Shown one piece after another: positions 1 to 6,509 of a stretch of DNA of 12,452 bases. The stretch is from positions 1 through 12,452 of the forward strand of contig CALGGM010000105.1 in NCBI GenBank assembly GCA_937915925.1. Reading direction: 5' to 3'. The position numbers and the translations under genes were made by a program. The DNA is from an uncultured Clostridia bacterium. Lineage in GTDB: Bacteria > Bacillota > Clostridia > Christensenellales > CAG-138. Below the pieces are notes generated by a model. The model saw only the letters and a list, made by a program, of their open reading frames with translations. It was not told the origin of the DNA and ran no database searches. The stretch's first letter is position 1, and each line of letters opens with the position of its first letter.

Positions 1-11
1 GGGGCGATGGT

Positions 12-30
12 ACGCGCGGGAAGCGCGCGA
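12..30. repeat. 19-bp palindromic repeat, copy 1
   Basis: The string ACGCGCGGGAAGCGCGCGA occurs here and again, identically, at 6225-6243. It holds a 5-bp stem (CGCGC/GCGCG) around GGGAA. Flanks are partly shared too: an ATGG sequence just before and a GTAA..GAAGCG..AGCG..GTGGAT-like stretch after, so the real repeat is probably about 70 bp and degenerate. It lies downstream of the small membrane protein gene. No U-tract follows it, so it is not an obvious terminator. The rest of 1-88 shows nothing else I can support. Confidence 0.6.
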
Positions 31-88
31 TCTACCGCTGTAATGGAGCGAAGCGGAATGGATCGCATCCGCCCGCCGTAACAATACT

Positions 89-259
89 TCACGGCATTGC
101 AAGGTACTCCCAAAGCAGCGCGGCGCAGGCGAACAGCTGCAGGGAAAGAAGAACGCCGATCAAAAGTGCCTGCGATCTACGGCGGGATCTGATGCTATGC
201 AGAAGGTACAGGATTCCGTAGCCGAACGGGATCAGCTGCATGCCGAAAAACAGGATCAT
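89..259 (-). CDS. small two-helix membrane protein, candidate germinant receptor D subunit
   Basis: This 56-residue reading frame starts with ATG at 259, three bases after the gerAC stop, and ends in TGA at 89-91. A GGAG motif lies about seven bases before the ATG, overlapping the end of gerAC. The protein has two hydrophobic stretches, roughly residues 2-20 and 31-50, separated by a basic turn (RSRRRSQ, residues 24-30). The positive-inside rule would place both ends outside. Some GerA-family operons in Bacillus carry a fourth gene for a small two-helix protein, the D subunit, which modulates receptor function. Position, size and topology fit that group, but such short sequences are poorly conserved, so the assignment is inference. 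It could also be an unrelated small membrane protein. The spacing implies translation from the ger mRNA. Confidence 0.65.
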   Translation of the reverse strand: MILFFGMQLIPFGYGILYLLHSIRSRRRSQALLIGVLLSLQLFACAALLWEYLAMP

Positions 260-262
260 ACG

Positions 263-1414
263 CTACTCCGTTCCCGGATCGGACGGGTGGTGCGAAAGCA
301 TGACGCGCACCGAAAAATCGACCTGAAGCGTCCGATACGCCGTCTTCCAATCGTATTGCTCACACTCCGATACCGTTGAAAACTCTTGCGCCGCAAACCG
401 CCCGAAGCCCATGGCGTCCGAATGCGCATTTCTTAACGCCGCGAACACGTCGGACAGCTCCGCTTTGATCCGCTCCTCCAAAAACGTGCGCAGCGCTGCG
501 TCCTCCATCGGGACCGATTCGGGAAGATACGGGTCCGCTTCGAGCGAGATCAGCACCTCTGCCCTGCCCTTTGAAAGCCGGATCTTCGGCGCGTGCATCC
601 GATACAGCGTCACGCGGATCTCCCGTCCTTCGTCCGTCGCAAACGACAGCTCGCCGCGCCGGAACGCGTCGGTCACCATCATGACCTCCATCGTGTGCCG
701 CCCGTCCAGGACGCCGACCATCTTTGCGCCGTCGAACACCGCGCTGCCCGCCGTCGAGGTTTTCAGCAGGCTCTCGGTAAGCATCGACCCGCCGACATAC
801 GGGTACGCTTCTCCGCCCAATAGGTCCTCCGAAAGCCCGTATTCGTTCACGCCCGCGTAGGCGAGCATGGCGTCGAACCGATCGCCCTGCGTCGCCTCGA
901 GATACGCGCTGTACCCCGCGTCCGCGGTCAGCCCCGAGCGTGCGGACAGATCGCCCACCGCCGTCTTGATCTTGCGAAGCGACGGATCGGCGTCCGACAG
1001 CCATCCCGTAAGCACGTCCCTAAGAGGCGGCTTTGCCACGACGACGCGCAGGTTCTGCCATAGGTCCGGCTTGCCGAACGCGAAATCCAGAAACGCTTCC
1101 TGCTCGCCGGTCCTTGCAAGGTCCTCGCCGATGACCAGCAGCGACGCGCGCGAAAAGCTCAGGCGGCTCGGGTACGACGCGTTCAGCGTTTCGTATGCTT
1201 CGCCGAAGCTACGCGCCTCCGCCGAGATGACCGCGTTTTTCACCGTCATCTCCTCCGTCCCGCCCGGAACGGAAACGACGAACGTCACAAGGTACGGCAT
1301 GGTCGTGCCGCGCTCGACGCCGATGTCGAGCACATAGGCGTACTCGTCGATGTTCTTGGACTGCATACAGCCGAGCAGCAAAAGCGTTCCAAACAAAATC
1401 AGGATGCGGCGCAT
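263..1414 (-). CDS. gerAC: germinant receptor C subunit, Ger(x)C lipoprotein
   Basis: This 383-residue protein is the lipoprotein subunit of a GerA-type germinant receptor, which sits in the spore inner membrane and triggers germination when small molecules bind. The N-terminus is a lipoprotein signal: MRR, a hydrophobic run, and lipobox LLGC with Cys16 as the likely lipidated residue. The following DEYAYVLDIGVE segment resembles the conserved start of the mature Ger(x)C domain, and the length is normal for the family. I chose ATG at 1414 because AGGAGG lies eight bases upstream and the signal peptide begins there. The same frame stays open upstream to 2311, but that stretch is arginine- and alanine-rich shadow coding of gerAB. 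The gene overlaps the end of gerAB by 16 bases, so the two are likely translationally coupled. Confidence 0.93.
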   Translation of the reverse strand: MRRILILFGTLLLLGCMQSKNIDEYAYVLDIGVERGTTMPYLVTFVVSVPGGTEEMTVKNAVISAEARSFGEAYETLNASYPSRLSFSRASLLVIGEDLARTGEQEAFLDFAFGKPDLWQNLRVVVAKPPLRDVLTGWLSDADPSLRKIKTAVGDLSARSGLTADAGYSAYLEATQGDRFDAMLAYAGVNEYGLSEDLLGGEAYPYVGGSMLTESLLKTSTAGSAVFDGAKMVGVLDGRHTMEVMMVTDAFRRGELSFATDEGREIRVTLYRMHAPKIRLSKGRAEVLISLEADPYLPESVPMEDAALRTFLEERIKAELSDVFAALRNAHSDAMGFGRFAAQEFSTVSECEQYDWKTAYRTLQVDFSVRVMLSHHPSDPGTE

Positions 1415-2490
1415 CGCGGGGTCCTCCTTCGTCCCTTCCATAGGATCAGCGGCACGGGTACGGAGATCAGCACCCATGCATAGCGGTACAGCGCGGAAAG
1501 GATCTTCTTTGTGACCGCGCTGTCGTAATAGAGCGCGAGCATCAACGCGATCGCAAGCCCCGAAACGCACAGCGCGATCGGACGGATATCGCGCGCGCCG
1601 AACGCCTTTGCGCAAAGCACCGACGCAGCGTACAGATAGAACGCGGCGGTGAGGATCGCGCAGGTCATCCATAGAAACAGGATCGCGCGATCGAGCCGCA
1701 GCGTCGGGTTTTCCGCGCGGACTTCCACAAGCATCCGATACATCGGCGACGGCATTTTTAAAAGCGCGGTATACGGAAACGTCATCGAAAGCGCGAACAG
1801 CGTCACCGCCGTAAGCGCGCCGCCCGCGATCGCGCCGATGCGTCCCGCGCTTCGCATCGACATGCGATCCTGCGTCCCCTCGCCGATGCAAAGCAGAGCA
1901 AGCAGAGGCGACGCCGCGCGAAGCTGTGCGCTGCCCGCCAGGGAAAACAGGCGAAGCGGCTCCCCGAACGGGATCGGAAACAGGCGGTACGTCCGATAGG
2001 TCGAAAGCCCGGCAAGCAGCGCGGCGACGATCGACAGCAGCAAAATCGGCAGCAGCAGCCGCGCCGTTCGCGCAAGCGTCTCCGCGCCGAGCGCCGTCAA
2101 GAGATACAGGCACGGCAGCAGGTACAGGCAGACCGTGACGTGCTTCGATTCGACGAACACGAAGGTCGTCACCGTCACAAGATACTGTTCGAGCGGCTGA
2201 ATCGCCGACAGCAGCAGCGAAAGCGCAAGCGGAACGGCAAGGACCGCCTTCCAGCGCGACGCGCCGATAAGCGCGGTAAGGTCGTTTCCCCCGCGCACGC
2301 GAAGCGCCCACACGACCGCTTCAAACAGCAGCAGCGCCTGGATCGACGCGATGAGCGCAACGAGATACGACGCGTTCCCGTTCCCGTACATAGCGCGGTT
2401 GTCGATCGCAAAGCACCCGCCGATGAACGCGGCGATCAGCACGAGCGACGCGCTCTCCTGCCTGCCGAACGCGCCGATGCGAAGGTTCAT
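1399..2490 (-). CDS. gerAB: germinant receptor B subunit, spore permease family
   Basis: This 363-residue polytopic membrane protein belongs to the spore germination permease group of the APC superfamily, the subunit linked to germinant binding in GerA receptors. About ten hydrophobic segments can be traced from residue 14 to the basic C-terminus (KGRRR). Length is typical of the family. I chose ATG at 2490, not the GTG at 2517: a GGGAGG motif lies about five bases before ATG 2490, and the start overlaps the gerAA stop in the classic ATGA arrangement. The nine extra residues of the longer form would come from inside the end of gerAA. It lies between gerAA and gerAC in the standard order. No truncation or frameshift is seen. 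Confidence 0.93.
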   Translation of the reverse strand: MNLRIGAFGRQESASLVLIAAFIGGCFAIDNRAMYGNGNASYLVALIASIQALLLFEAVVWALRVRGGNDLTALIGASRWKAVLAVPLALSLLLSAIQPLEQYLVTVTTFVFVESKHVTVCLYLLPCLYLLTALGAETLARTARLLLPILLLSIVAALLAGLSTYRTYRLFPIPFGEPLRLFSLAGSAQLRAASPLLALLCIGEGTQDRMSMRSAGRIGAIAGGALTAVTLFALSMTFPYTALLKMPSPMYRMLVEVRAENPTLRLDRAILFLWMTCAILTAAFYLYAASVLCAKAFGARDIRPIALCVSGLAIALMLALYYDSAVTKKILSALYRYAWVLISVPVPLILWKGRRRTPRCAAS

Positions 2491-4079
2491 ATCTGCCTCC
2501 CTTCCGGGTTTACCCAATCGGAGCCCGACGCGCGGTTTTTAAGCCGCGAACGGAAAAACAGATGGCTGCCGTGCCGCGTGACCGGCGAGAACGGCGTAAA
2601 GAACGGCACGCCGAACGACTTCACGGAGCACATCACGGCAGTGGCGCAAAGACCCGTTGCGGCAATGCCTAAAAGCCCTCCCGCCGCCGCGGCAAGGCAA
2701 AGTAGGATGCGGTAATATGCGGTCGCGACCTGCGCGCTGTAATCGGGGATCGTGAAGTTACCAAGCCCGGTCAGCGCGACGATGATCAGCACCACGGTCG
2801 AAACGATGTTCGCGCTCACCGCCGCCTGCCCCAAAAGGAGCCCCCCGATGATGCCGATCGCCTGACCGATCGCGCCCGGCACGCGAAGCCCGGCTTCGCG
2901 GATCAGCTGAAACACCAGAAGCAGGAAGATCATCTCCATCCAAAGCGGCAGAAACACCATGGCGCGGGACGCGACGACCGTCTCCAAGATCTCGCTCGAA
3001 AGCTGCCCGGGATGGTGCAGAGCAAGCGCCAAAAAGTACGCCGGCAGATACGTCGATAGGATCGCGCCGAGCATGCGGATCGCCTGCACGATCGTGCCGA
3101 CCGGCTGTCGAAGGTCGACGTCCTCGCCGCTCTCCAAGAGCGTCCCCACCGTGATCGGCAGCACGCCCGCGAGCGGACAGCCCTCCACGAGCAGTGCGAT
3201 CCGTCCGTCGAGCACGGCGGACGCCGCGCGGTCCGGGCGCTCGGTTTTCAGCATCTGCGGAATCGGCAGATACGTGTAATCCTCGATGAGCTGTTCGACG
3301 CGTCCGACGGTCAGCCGCGCGTCGGTCGAGATCCCATCGAGCCTGCGCTTGAGCTCCGTTAACAGCTTTGGATTCACCGTGCCGTCGAGATAGCACAGCA
3401 CGAGCTGCGTCCCGTTCGTGCCGCCCGCGTCGCGAAACTCGCAGACGAAGTCCGGACGTTTTAAGATGCGCCGCATCAGCGTCACGTTCGTGCGAAGGTT
3501 CTCCGTGAACGCCTCCTTCGGTCCCATGATCGTCATCTCGTTCTGCGCCTCGCCGACCTGCCGCGACACGAACCCGCGCGTATCCGCAAGGATCGCCTCG
3601 TTCGTCCCGTCCAACAGGATCGCCGTGCGTCCCTCAACGATCGCCTTGATCACATCGGCGCGCGCTGCGGTGCGTTCCGTTTCGTGCATGGCAAGCGCGT
3701 GCTCCGAAAAATACGCCGGAAGCGCGGACGCCTTCACGCCGTCCACCGGGAGGCGAAACGCCGGACGCAGGATAAAGTCCGCGATCTGCTTTTCGTCCGC
3801 CATGCCGTTGAGGCTGATGACCAATCCCGAAACGGCGCCGCCGAGCCGAAACGTGCGCACGATGAGATCGGTGTTGACCGACGCGCGAAACGCCGTTTCC
3901 AGCCATGTGCGGTTCTCCTTGAGGCTTTTCGAGAGCGTCCCCTCCGGTTCCGCAAGCTTTACGCGGCGCTCTTTTCTGCGTGCAAAAAAGGACGGAGCGC
4001 CCTCTGCCTCCGTCTCCAATAGTTCAAAGCGCCGATACGGCGCGTCAAATTGCAGCAAATCGCGGATCGCATGTTTCAT
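2487..4079 (-). CDS. gerAA: germinant receptor A subunit, GerA family
   Basis: This 530-residue protein is the large A subunit of a GerA-type germinant receptor. The N-terminal ~320 residues are soluble and carry family motifs: GPKEAFTENLRTN near 186-198, YLDGTVNP near 230-237, and PIPQMLKTERPD near 272-283. Membrane segments follow from about residue 328 to 485, including the conserved REAGLRVPGAIGQAIGIIGG stretch (394-413) and GQAAVSANIVS (417-427). The tail KSFGVPFFTPFSPV matches the usual end of the membrane domain. Length is normal. ATG at 4079 is the first usable start in the frame, but I see no Shine-Dalgarno motif before it. The 29-base gap to the upstream gene holds a small hairpin (CGCCG-AAG-CGGCG, 4092-4104). 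Expression may depend on coupling, or on a forespore promoter inside the upstream gene that I could not identify. Confidence 0.95.
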   Translation of the reverse strand: MKHAIRDLLQFDAPYRRFELLETEAEGAPSFFARRKERRVKLAEPEGTLSKSLKENRTWLETAFRASVNTDLIVRTFRLGGAVSGLVISLNGMADEKQIADFILRPAFRLPVDGVKASALPAYFSEHALAMHETERTAARADVIKAIVEGRTAILLDGTNEAILADTRGFVSRQVGEAQNEMTIMGPKEAFTENLRTNVTLMRRILKRPDFVCEFRDAGGTNGTQLVLCYLDGTVNPKLLTELKRRLDGISTDARLTVGRVEQLIEDYTYLPIPQMLKTERPDRAASAVLDGRIALLVEGCPLAGVLPITVGTLLESGEDVDLRQPVGTIVQAIRMLGAILSTYLPAYFLALALHHPGQLSSEILETVVASRAMVFLPLWMEMIFLLLVFQLIREAGLRVPGAIGQAIGIIGGLLLGQAAVSANIVSTVVLIIVALTGLGNFTIPDYSAQVATAYYRILLCLAAAAGGLLGIAATGLCATAVMCSVKSFGVPFFTPFSPVTRHGSHLFFRSRLKNRASGSDWVNPEGRQI

Positions 4080-4108
4080 ACCGAAAGCATGCGCCGCTTC
4101 GGCGTTTC

Positions 4109-5038
4109 TTATACCTCGATGCGCCGATACGCTTTGGGCTCGATCGCGCCGCCGAACAGATCAAACGCGTTCTGTTCGATGAGCAAAAGCTTGTTCGCCC
4201 GCGTCAGCTTTTTGATGCGCGCCTCCAATTTCAGCGCGTTCCCCTTGGTATCCGTTTCCCACGCCGCCGCGATCCGCTCCGGCGGAAACGCATGCGTAAA
4301 CTTCGCGCCGGTTTTCATTCCGCCGTGCTCGCGCACGCGCCGGTCGAGGTCCGTCGTGATCCCGGTGTACAGCCGTCCGCCGCGGCAAAGCAGCATGTAC
4401 ACGGCGTACGGCGTCTGCGGCGCGATGACGGTCAGATCCGTACAGGGGATCGCCTCGCCGTTTCGCACCCAAAAGAGGCGAAGCTCTTCCTCCGTCGCAA
4501 CGGAAAGCATGTACGGCGCGTCGAGCGTGACGAGCAGGGTTTTGACCGAAGCGCTTAAAGCGTTCTCTGCGATCGGCGAAAACGCGTCGGCGCCCCTGCG
4601 CTTAAATGACGCTTCCTTGCGCGTCCAGATCGCGGCGACCCTTTGCGGCGTCGGAAGGAAGCGAAACCGTTCCCGCTCCCGATCCGTCGCGATCCGATCG
4701 AGCAGCGCTTCGCGATAGCGTCCGTCCTCCGCGGGCTCGATATCGACCCCGACCGCATCGGAGGCGATCGCCGCCGCGACCGCGGTTTTACAGTGCGACA
4801 GCGAGATCCCGCACGCGTCCGACACCCATTTCCCGCCCGGCTCGTGCCGTAGCCCTATGTCGGCTTCGGTGAAACCGAGGCTGTGGGATAAGCCGAACAG
4901 CAGCGTGTTCCACACCGCGATCCGCTGTTTTTTCACGTCCGGATGCCGCGTCGCGTCGATCTGCGCCTGCCGCTCATGATTCAGGATCGCCCCCTCCGTT
5001 TCCGTCTCGGAAAGCAGGGCAATGTAAACGTCCGTCAT
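4109..5038 (-). CDS. 4'-phosphopantetheinyl transferase fused to a GIY-YIG domain
   Basis: One uninterrupted 309-residue frame joins two unrelated domains. Residues ~1-205 form a short Sfp/HetI-type phosphopantetheinyl transferase, which moves phosphopantetheine from CoA to a carrier-protein serine. Visible motifs are ISLSHCKTAV (78-87), GVDIE (97-101, with Mg ligands Asp99 and Glu101) and WTRKEASFK (138-146, with Glu142). Residues ~211-300 form a UPF0213/YhbQ-like GIY-YIG domain: VYML and YTG stand for the GIY and YIG motifs, then an RRVREH segment and LEARIKKL with Glu272 as likely catalytic glutamate. The linker has no stop, and no start codon lies near the junction. ATG at 5038 overlaps the lipase-like gene's stop (ATGA) and has AGGAG six bases upstream. 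The two families are clear; the reason for the fusion is unknown. No carrier protein or synthase gene is visible nearby. Confidence 0.9.
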   Translation of the reverse strand: MTDVYIALLSETETEGAILNHERQAQIDATRHPDVKKQRIAVWNTLLFGLSHSLGFTEADIGLRHEPGGKWVSDACGISLSHCKTAVAAAIASDAVGVDIEPAEDGRYREALLDRIATDRERERFRFLPTPQRVAAIWTRKEASFKRRGADAFSPIAENALSASVKTLLVTLDAPYMLSVATEEELRLFWVRNGEAIPCTDLTVIAPQTPYAVYMLLCRGGRLYTGITTDLDRRVREHGGMKTGAKFTHAFPPERIAAAWETDTKGNALKLEARIKKLTRANKLLLIEQNAFDLFGGAIEPKAYRRIEV

Positions 5039-5820
5039 ACCGTCTCCTGTTCCGTGTCGACCGACCGTTCATACGCGCGGTAGAGCTCCGGGCGATCGTA
5101 ATGCACATGATAGCGAAGCGGATGGATGAGCCGGAAAAAGGAACGCTTCAGATCCGTTCCGACGTTGACGCGCCGAATCATCGTGAACCCGCGAAACGGC
5201 GGCATGTAGGAGATCAGATCGTTGACGTCCGCAAAGTTCTCACAGTCGGTGCAAAGCGACGCGAGATAGCGGCGCATGCGCTTTTTGTTCAGCGGCGTGC
5301 ATTTGAACGGACGCACGCTGCCGAAGGTGTAAAGATACGGCTTCACGCCGAAATTGTAGTTCAAGTCCTGACAGCAAAGGCAGGCGATGCCGCTTCCTAA
5401 AGACCAGCCCAAGATCTCCGTTGCCGCGTCGGGGTGCGCCTCGTGCAGCGCCTGCCAGCGTTCGCGGACCTCGTTTTTCACCGCAAGGTACATGTTGCCC
5501 CAGCCGTGATGCACTCTGAGCTGCAGCGGCTCGCCCTCAAACTCGATCGCGCGGTAGTAGCGGCTTGCGAACTCGAACACGTTTGCCACCCAGTCGATCG
5601 CGCCGAGCGTGCGCTGAAAGTGCAGCTGGATCACGTCGCGCTCCGGCTCATAGTGGATCTCATAATTGACCTCGTGCGAAAGCCCGAACAGCTTGAAAAA
5701 CTTCGTGGTGTTGTATTTGACCGCGACATACTTCACCGGATAGGTTGCCCTGCCCGTGTGCGTGTAATCCTCGCTTGTGTTGATGAAATATTCCTCGTAG
5801 GGAAGCCGTTGATATGTCAT
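5035..5820 (-). CDS. lipase class 3-like alpha/beta hydrolase
   Basis: This 261-residue protein resembles class 3 (fungal-type) lipases. The nucleophile elbow is GWSLG at residues 138-142, with Ser140 the likely nucleophile. Asp201 in NDLISYMP fits the usual acidic residue, and a His in the HPLRYHVHY segment (233-241) would complete the triad. A preceding VHHGW segment (103-107) matches the conserved part around the oxyanion side of this family. I see no signal peptide or membrane segment, so it is probably cytoplasmic. The substrate cannot be told; related proteins are often annotated simply as lipase family or DUF2974-like. ATG at 5820 has GGAGGAG a few bases before it. The stop overlaps the next gene by four bases, so the two are coupled. 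It is the first gene after a strong promoter. Confidence 0.75.
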   Translation of the reverse strand: MTYQRLPYEEYFINTSEDYTHTGRATYPVKYVAVKYNTTKFFKLFGLSHEVNYEIHYEPERDVIQLHFQRTLGAIDWVANVFEFASRYYRAIEFEGEPLQLRVHHGWGNMYLAVKNEVRERWQALHEAHPDAATEILGWSLGSGIACLCCQDLNYNFGVKPYLYTFGSVRPFKCTPLNKKRMRRYLASLCTDCENFADVNDLISYMPPFRGFTMIRRVNVGTDLKRSFFRLIHPLRYHVHYDRPELYRAYERSVDTEQETV

Positions 5821-5839
5821 CTGTCTCCTCCGTCCCGAA

Positions 5840-5900
5840 CGCCTCGACCCGCTCTATTATATCGCAGCCGTCCGCTTTTCACAAGAGAGGATTCGAGGCG
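5840..5900. promoter_or_regulatory. 8-bp inverted repeat around lipase promoter
   Basis: CGCCTCGA at 5840-5847 and its exact reverse complement TCGAGGCG at 5893-5900 flank the lipase promoter. The arms are 45 bases apart. They could be operator half-sites or chance in a GC-rich spacer. Confidence 0.25.
5856..5884 (-). promoter_or_regulatory. sigma-A-type promoter of lipase/PPTase/ger cluster
   Basis: Read on the minus strand: TTGTGA, a 17-base spacer, then a perfect TATAAT box at 5861-5856. The start point would fall near 5849, giving a leader of about 30 bases before the lipase ATG. It is a vegetative-type promoter, although ger operons are normally forespore genes under sigma-G. Confidence 0.75.
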
Positions 5901-5927
5901 AGAGAGAAAACGTCTGCGCAAGGGGAA

Positions 5928-6012
5928 GTGAAGTCGTTCGGCTTCGCCTCACGGTGAAATCTTCAGACGCCGTCCTCAGGTGAAGTCGTACGGCTTCGCC
6001 TCACGGTGAAAT
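5928..6012. repeat. two 33-bp direct repeats, period 52
   Basis: The 33-bp unit at 5928-5960 recurs at 5980-6012 with one mismatch (T to A at the tenth base). Each begins GTGAAGTCGT, contains GGCTTCGCCTCACGG, and ends in GTGAAAT. The 19 bases between are unique. The unit looks like an interspersed palindromic repeat of clostridial spacers. Together with the next entries it accounts for most of the ~430-base gene-free spacer 5885-6313, in which I find no credible coding region. Confidence 0.8.
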
Positions 6013-6101
6013 GAAATTTGCCCTCGTTCGCGAAGCGAACATTTCACCTGCGAAGCAGATTTCACCGTACTGCGATTTCACTTGACCGAAGGGCAAATTT
6101 C
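6013..6101. repeat. 89-bp inverted-repeat element
   Basis: GAAATTTGCCCT at 6013-6024 is the exact reverse complement of AGGGCAAATTTC at 6090-6101. Inside are a 6-bp hairpin (GTTCGC-GAA-GCGAAC, 6026-6040) and three ATTTCAC motifs at 6041, 6059 and 6075, the reverse complement of the GTGAAAT ends of the adjacent direct repeats. The whole could fold as one long imperfect hairpin or cruciform. It has no coding content and is probably a non-autonomous repeat. Confidence 0.7.
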
Positions 6102-6128
6102 GTTGAAAAAACCTCGTCATCCGATATC

Positions 6129-6209
6129 CCGCAAAAGATTGGTAGCGACAGCGAACCGTTGCGAGGGCGTTTACAACCGAGCAGGTGAGCCGAGCGAGGT
6201 CTTTTGCGG
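6129..6209. repeat. 81-bp element with 10-bp terminal inverted repeats
   Basis: CCGCAAAAGA at 6129-6138 and TCTTTTGCGG at 6200-6209 are perfect inverted repeats. The interior is GC-rich with short CGAACCG and CGAGCGA motifs and no open coding signal. It is likely another member of the interspersed repeats in this spacer. Confidence 0.6.
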
Positions 6210-6224
6210 AAAGGAGCCATGGCG

Positions 6225-6243
6225 ACGCGCGGGAAGCGCGCGA
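6225..6243. repeat. 19-bp palindromic repeat, copy 2
   Basis: This is identical to 12-30 over 19 bases, with partly matching flanks: a CATGG motif before and a TGTAACGAAGCGCAGCGAAG-like stretch after. The repeat may run to about 6283. Confidence 0.6.
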
Positions 6244-6313
6244 CGGCACCTATGTAACGAAGCGCAGCGAAGTGGATGCGGAACAAAGCGCAGCGATGAC
6301 TTATTTGTGTAAC

Positions 6314-6351
6314 AAAAAAGTCGTCGCAAGCCAAGTGAAGCTTGCGGCGAC
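6314..6351 (-). terminator. intrinsic terminator of tRNA-Trp
   Basis: On the minus strand, a 12-bp stem with one C-A mismatch (GTCGCCGCAAGC / GCTTGCGACGAC) and an 8-base loop is followed by six Ts. The stem starts one base past the tRNA CCA end, leaving almost no 3' trailer outside the hairpin. Confidence 0.9.
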
Positions 6352-6352
6352 G

Positions 6353-6426
6353 TGGCAGGGGCAGAAGGACTCGAACCCTCAAGAACGGTTTTGGAGACCG
6401 CTATGTTACCATTACATCATGCCCCT
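6353..6426 (-). tRNA. tRNA-Trp (CCA)
   Basis: This 74-base tRNA folds as a full cloverleaf. The acceptor AGGGGCA pairs with TGCCCCT, the D stem ATGT with ACAT, the anticodon stem GCGGT with ACCGT, and the T stem GAGGG with CCTTC around TTCGAGT. The anticodon loop CTCCAAA gives anticodon CCA, so it carries tryptophan. The discriminator base is G, as expected for bacterial tRNA-Trp, and the 3' CCA is encoded. Its own promoter and terminator flank it, so it is a single-gene unit. No disruption or attachment-site duplication is seen at its 3' end. Confidence 0.97.
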
Positions 6427-6444
6427 ATTCAGTTTGCAAGCGGT

Positions 6445-6473
6445 ATCATACCACAACCGCGTATAAAATGCAA
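6445..6473 (-). promoter_or_regulatory. promoter of tRNA-Trp
   Basis: On the minus strand: TTGCAT, a 17-base spacer, then TATGAT at 6450-6445. The predicted start lies about a dozen bases before the tRNA 5' end. The -35 box overlaps the terminator of the toxin-antitoxin operon. Confidence 0.8.
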
Positions 6474-6497
6474 GCATTTTTTCTCGGGATGCTTGCA
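6464..6497 (-). terminator. intrinsic terminator of toxin-antitoxin operon
   Basis: On the minus strand, a perfect 9-bp stem (TGCAAGCAT / ATGCTTGCA) with an 11-base loop is followed by TTTTATA. It begins 12 bases after the toxin stop. Its 3' arm and T-run contain the TTGCAT box of the tRNA promoter. Confidence 0.85.
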
Positions 6498-6509
6498 ATC
6501 CTTCACACC

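Noticed and set aside
1415..2311. Upstream extension of the gerAC frame to a GTG at 2311 (682 residues)
   Set aside because: The added part is Arg/Ala-rich shadow coding opposite in phase to gerAB, and a lipoprotein signal with AGGAGG begins at 1414.
4080..4180. Sigma-G promoter directly before gerAA
   Set aside because: GTATAAG and CATCGAG strings occur, but neither matches a -35/-10 pair well enough at proper spacing.
3418..4182. 254-codon plus-strand frame opposite gerAA
   Set aside because: It is a low-complexity Ser/Arg-rich complement of gerAA with no recognisable domain or ribosome binding site.
6082..6312. 76-codon plus-strand frame in the spacer before the tRNA
   Set aside because: It lies wholly across palindromic repeats, has no ribosome binding site and a composition typical of repeat-derived frames.
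6353..6426. tRNA-Trp as an integration site for a mobile element
   Set aside because: No duplicated 3' tRNA end, integrase or phage gene is visible in the window; the toxin-antitoxin pair alone is not enough.
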